From a bacterium (GTDB lineage: Bacteria > Chloroflexota > Chloroflexia > Thermomicrobiales > UBA6265): a stretch of 24,932 bases of DNA. The position numbers and the translations under genes are program-made. A model generated the notes under the pieces. It had not been told where the DNA came from. It was given only the letters and a program-made list of their open reading frames with translations, and did no database searches. The stretch lies in the NCBI GenBank assembly GCA_029977305.1, contig JAPOLF010000007.1:1-24932 (forward strand), in the 5' to 3' direction. Of this stretch, positions 21,873 to 24,932 are shown in pieces (position 1 is the stretch's first letter; the number at the start of each line of letters is the position of its first letter).

Positions 21873-23420
21873 TCAGGCGGGGGCATCCGCACGCGCCTGA
21901 TACCGCTTCATGATGCTCGCGCCGGCGCGCAGAGCCTGAGCGACGATCGTGAGGGCGGGGTTCACCGCAGTGGACGACGGGAAGAAGCTGCTGTCGACGA
22001 CCCAGAGGTTGTCGAGGTCGTGCGCCTTGCAATTGGTGTCGAGCACAGATGTCGCAGGATCGGTGCCGAAGCGGGCGGTGCCACATTGGTGGGAATTCGT
22101 GGCGATGCCCATGCGCTGATCGAGCAGGATGGGATAGCCGGCGCGTCGGAGCATGGTCTTGGCGCGGTGCATGAGAGCATCGTGCGCGGCGACGTTGTTT
22201 GGGCGCCAGGTGACACGGATGCCGCCGTCCGGGGCGATGGTGACGCGGTTTGCAGGGTCCGGGAGGTCTTCGGACATGATCCACCAATCCACGCTGCGGG
22301 CGGCGATCTCCTTGAGGACGGCGCGAGGGGTGAATGACGGCGCACCGCCGACGAGCATCGCGGCTTGAAGTTTGCCGACCGGTTGGATGTTGCCCATCGG
22401 CCAGGGGAAGTCGGGATCGCTGCCGGCGAGGTACCAGTCGTTGATGGTGACGGTCTTCTGGAAGACGGTGGGATTTTTGTGGGTGGGATCGACGGCGACG
22501 AGGATCGAGTTGCCGTGGACCATGTAGTTGCGGCCGACGAGATCGGAACTGTTGGCTAGCCCATTGGGATGTCTGGCGTTGGCTGACCGGAGGAGCAGGA
22601 TCGCGGAGTTCACCGCACCGCAGGAGACGATGACCGCCTCGGCGCTGACGCGGGTGATTTCGCCATCGCGATCGATTTCAGCGCCGACAACTCGGCGGCC
22701 GCTGTCATCCGTGAAGAGGCGACGGGCGAAGGCATTGGTCCAGAGCGTGACATCTGGCGATTCCAGGGCGGGGCGGACGGTGCAGACGTCGGCATCGCCC
22801 TTGGCATCGAATTGGCACGGGAAGGCATCACAGGTGGCACAGCGGATGCAGCGGCCGCCATCGCGGTAGTCGAGCCCGACGGGGAGGGGCGCGGGATGGA
22901 GGCCTTGCATGCGGAACTTGGCGTTCAGGTCTTCCATGTAGGGATCGGCGGGCATGGCGGGAAATGGGAAGGGTCCTGAGCGCGGGGGGTCGGTGGGGTC
23001 GATGCCGGAGGCGCCGTGGACCCAATAGAGCCGCTCAGCCTCGTCGTAGAAGGGGGCGAGGTCGTCGTAGCGGATGGGCCAGGCGGGGGAGATGCCACCG
23101 GCGTGCTGGATGTCGTCAAAATCACCGAGACGGAGGCGAGGGAGTGCGGCTCCGTACATCTTGGTGTTGCCGCCGACGAAGTAATGGACGCCAGGGGCGA
23201 AGGTGGCTCCGCGATCATCCTGCCAACGCTCGGCGGTCTTGTAGCGATTCTGGAGGAAGACCGCCTCGGCGCTGTAGTTCTGCGGCTCGTTGGGGAGGAA
23301 GTCGCCGCGCTCGACGACGAGGACGCGGGCACCGAGCGACCTCAGGGCGTAGGCCATGGTGCCGCCGCCGGCACCGGTGCCGATGATCAGGATGTCGGTC
23401 TCGACGGTTGAGGCAGCCAC
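21873..23420 (-). CDS. GMC family FAD-dependent oxidoreductase
   Basis: A 515-residue flavoenzyme that would oxidise an alcohol or sugar hydroxyl. The FAD-binding dinucleotide fold is at the N-terminus (LIIGTGAGGGTMAYA, 11-25; VVERGD at 35-40), and the GMC covering loop GVHYFVGGNTKMYGA follows at 77-91. The catalytic pair is H444 in NSHQCGTARFG and N487 in TAVNPALT. A C-x2-C-x2-C-x4-C cluster (C191, C194, C197, C202, plus C213) precedes an AKGDADVC segment, a feature of a subgroup of sugar-oxidising GMC enzymes. No signal peptide is visible. The GTG start has AAGGG seven bases upstream and is three bases after the permease stop, so the gene belongs to the permease operon. The substrate is unknown; sugar is inferred from context. 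Confidence 0.93.
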   Translation of the reverse strand: MAASTVETDILIIGTGAGGGTMAYALRSLGARVLVVERGDFLPNEPQNYSAEAVFLQNRYKTAERWQDDRGATFAPGVHYFVGGNTKMYGAALPRLRLGDFDDIQHAGGISPAWPIRYDDLAPFYDEAERLYWVHGASGIDPTDPPRSGPFPFPAMPADPYMEDLNAKFRMQGLHPAPLPVGLDYRDGGRCIRCATCDAFPCQFDAKGDADVCTVRPALESPDVTLWTNAFARRLFTDDSGRRVVGAEIDRDGEITRVSAEAVIVSCGAVNSAILLLRSANARHPNGLANSSDLVGRNYMVHGNSILVAVDPTHKNPTVFQKTVTINDWYLAGSDPDFPWPMGNIQPVGKLQAAMLVGGAPSFTPRAVLKEIAARSVDWWIMSEDLPDPANRVTIAPDGGIRVTWRPNNVAAHDALMHRAKTMLRRAGYPILLDQRMGIATNSHQCGTARFGTDPATSVLDTNCKAHDLDNLWVVDSSFFPSSTAVNPALTIVAQALRAGASIMKRYQARADAPA

Positions 23421-23423
23421 GAT

Positions 23424-24281
23424 CTAGCCCTTCATCGACCCGGCGAGCAGGCCGCGGATGAAGAAGCGTCCGAGGACGATGTAGACGATCGCGGTGGGGG
23501 CGGCGGCGAGCACGGCCGCGGCCATGACGACGGTCCAGTCGACGGAGTTGGTGCCGTTGAGGTTGTTGAGTGCGACGGTGACCGGCTGCTTGCGCGGATC
23601 GAAGACGACGGTGACACCGAAGAGGAAGTCGTTCCAGATATTGGTGAACTGGAAGATGGCGACGACGACGAACGCCGGGAGGGAGAGCGGAAGCATGATC
23701 TCCCGGAAGATGCCGATGAGGCCGGCACCATCGATGCGGGCGGCTTCGACGAGGTCATTGGGGACGTTCGCGAAGTAGTTGCGGAAGATGAGCATGGTGA
23801 TCGGGATGCCATAGATGACATGCACGAGGATCAAGCCAGAAGTCTTGCCGTAGAGGCCGAGTTGCTGGAGGGTCTCGATCATCGGCAAGAGGATGGCCTG
23901 ATAAGGGATGAACATCCCGAAGAGGATCAGGGTGAAGATCACGTCGGAGCCGCGGAACTTCCACTTCGAGAGCAAGTAGCCGTTGATGGCGCCGAGGAAG
24001 GCGGAGAGGATGGTGGCGGGGATGACGATGCGGAAGGTGGCGAGCAGGTTGGGGCTGATGGTCTGCCACGCCACGGGGAATCCGCCGCCGCTGAGATCTC
24101 GGGGGAGTTTCCACATGTCGCCGAGCGTCATGTAGGACTTGTCTTTGAGCCCGTTGATGACCATGACGTACACGGGCATGAGGAAGAAGAGCGCCGCAAG
24201 GATCAGCAGGATCACCGCGATGTAATGGCCCGTGCGGTTCTTGCGATGCGGTTGGTACTCAGGGACGGGTTGGCTCGCCAT
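23424..24281 (-). CDS. Carbohydrate ABC transporter permease, MalG type
   Basis: A 285-residue inner-membrane permease of a sugar uptake ABC transporter. Six hydrophobic segments are visible (first near 20-42, others near 83-104, 114-134, 146-165, 200-214, 250-270). The EAA loop that docks the ATPase is EAARIDGAGLIGIFREIMLPLSLP (about 179-202). The C-terminal GLLAGSMKG is typical of MalG-like subunits. The ATG at 24281 has AAGGA about nine bases upstream and lies two bases after the stop of the partner permease. The binding protein and ATPase genes are not in the window; the binding protein would be expected to the right. The specificity is not readable. Confidence 0.95.
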   Translation of the reverse strand: MASQPVPEYQPHRKNRTGHYIAVILLILAALFFLMPVYVMVINGLKDKSYMTLGDMWKLPRDLSGGGFPVAWQTISPNLLATFRIVIPATILSAFLGAINGYLLSKWKFRGSDVIFTLILFGMFIPYQAILLPMIETLQQLGLYGKTSGLILVHVIYGIPITMLIFRNYFANVPNDLVEAARIDGAGLIGIFREIMLPLSLPAFVVVAIFQFTNIWNDFLFGVTVVFDPRKQPVTVALNNLNGTNSVDWTVVMAAAVLAAAPTAIVYIVLGRFFIRGLLAGSMKG

Positions 24282-24283
24282 CG

Positions 24284-24868
24284 CTACAGGTCCTTCATCT
24301 GGCGCGCGAGGTACGGGACGATGACGATGGAGACGAGGACCAGCATCACGATGGAGGCGGCGGCGCCGAGGTTGTACCGCTGGGCGCGGAAGATCATCTC
24401 GTAGACGAAGATGCCGGGGACGTCGGTGGCGAACCCGGGCCCCTTGCCGCTCATCGCGAAGATGAGGTCGAAGATCTTGAGCGAGACGTGGCCGAGGATG
24501 ATGAGGGTGGCGACGATGATGGGCTTGAGCAGCGGGATGATGATGTCCTTGTAGAGGTGATAGGAGTCGGCGCCGTCCAGGGCCGCAGCCTCGCGCACCT
24601 CGGCCGGGATGGTGCCGAGCCCGGCCAGGAAGTTGGCCATGGCGAAGCCGGAGAGTTGCCAACCGGCGGCGATGGTGACCGGGATCATGGCGGCAGGGAT
24701 GCCGAGCTTGAGGCTCCAATCGCCCGCCGGGGGATAGATCGCCGCGATCGCGCCGTTGAGTTGGAACAGGATGTCAGGGTCGGTGATCCATCCCGGCTTG
24801 AGCGGTTGCATCCCGAGCTGCTCGAGGACCTTGTGCACACAGTGCTGCTGGCACAACACCGGCGCCAT
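24284..24868 (-). CDS. Carbohydrate ABC transporter permease, MalF type, N-terminus missing
   Basis: The C-terminal two-thirds of the partner permease. The EAA loop (EAAALDGADSYHLYKDIIIPLLKP) and the following helices are intact, ending LARQMKDL. The common length is about 300 residues; here only 194 can be read from the first ATG. An in-frame TGA lies at 24875-24877, just upstream. Normal permease sequence seems to begin near KVLEQLGMQP, about residue 13; residues before that (APVLCQQHCVH) do not look like the family, and no other frame in the last 90 bases supplies the missing helices. It may be a truncated gene, a frameshift beyond the edge, or an assembly fault. If truncated, the transporter would not work. 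Confidence 0.75.
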   Translation of the reverse strand: MAPVLCQQHCVHKVLEQLGMQPLKPGWITDPDILFQLNGAIAAIYPPAGDWSLKLGIPAAMIPVTIAAGWQLSGFAMANFLAGLGTIPAEVREAAALDGADSYHLYKDIIIPLLKPIIVATLIILGHVSLKIFDLIFAMSGKGPGFATDVPGIFVYEMIFRAQRYNLGAAASIVMLVLVSIVIVPYLARQMKDL

Positions 24869-24932
24869 CGCCGGTCAAGACCCATGACAGGCCTTTCACG
24901 TGTTCTGCCACGACATCGAGGTTGTGGCGCGG

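Noticed and set aside
24830..24932. An insertion sequence end at the right edge
   Set aside because: Only about 100 bases are visible and none of the translations could be tied to a transposase family. The short inverted repeat alone is not enough.
1..24932. tRNA, rRNA, CRISPR arrays or phage genes
   Set aside because: No cloverleaf, regular spaced repeat, rRNA segment or phage structural gene was seen on either strand by eye.

Overview
The window is GC-rich (roughly 63-65% by eye) bacterial chromosome. It is densely packed, has many GTG starts and many ATGA/GTGA gene overlaps, and carries no rRNA, tRNA, CRISPR array or recognisable transposase. The gene mix suggests a Thermomicrobia-like member of Chloroflexota: an actinobacterial-type HelY helicase, a PII-like c-di-AMP receptor, a mau-like cassette, PEP carboxylase, and GT2/UPF0104 genes. 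An actinobacterium-like relative cannot be excluded. Taxonomy is inferred from gene content only.

Left part (1-9400, mostly + strand). The window opens inside a Ski2/HelY-type helicase with an unusual basic tail. A small convergent membrane protein follows. Then comes a coupled run: methyltransferase, tsaE, tsaB, rimI, tsaD. This holds the tRNA t6A-modification genes apart from tsaC, plus the ribosomal-protein acetyltransferase, which carries an odd repeat-containing insert. Next are an inositol-monophosphatase-family enzyme, a c-di-AMP receptor and an M20 metallopeptidase, closed by a strong hairpin at 9422-9459.

Middle (9477-14300, - strand). A three-gene cassette has the order mauE-like, mauD-like, then a Tat-exported protein with 16 cysteines that resembles a methylamine dehydrogenase light chain. 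No heavy chain or other mau gene is present, and this is the most interesting region. It sits downstream of a coupled pair: a voltage-sensor-type ion channel with a non-canonical pore and an S9 prolyl-oligopeptidase-family hydrolase.

Right part (14400-24932). PEP carboxylase (+) is followed by a small secreted protein (-) with its own promoter and terminator, beside a GC-rich palindromic block. A three-gene - strand operon (GT2 glycosyltransferase, UPF0104/LPG-synthase-TM flippase-like protein, methyltransferase) looks like lipid-linked glycan or membrane-lipid decoration. A divergent lipoprotein gene appears to be preceded by a leaderless mini-ORF. The window ends in a - strand operon of two sugar-type ABC permeases, a GMC flavin oxidoreductase and a DUF1684 protein, possibly coupling sugar uptake to oxidation. 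The first permease lacks its N-terminal part, and the sequence at the right edge does not supply it in any frame.

All calls come from reading motifs and context. No database search or structure prediction was run.
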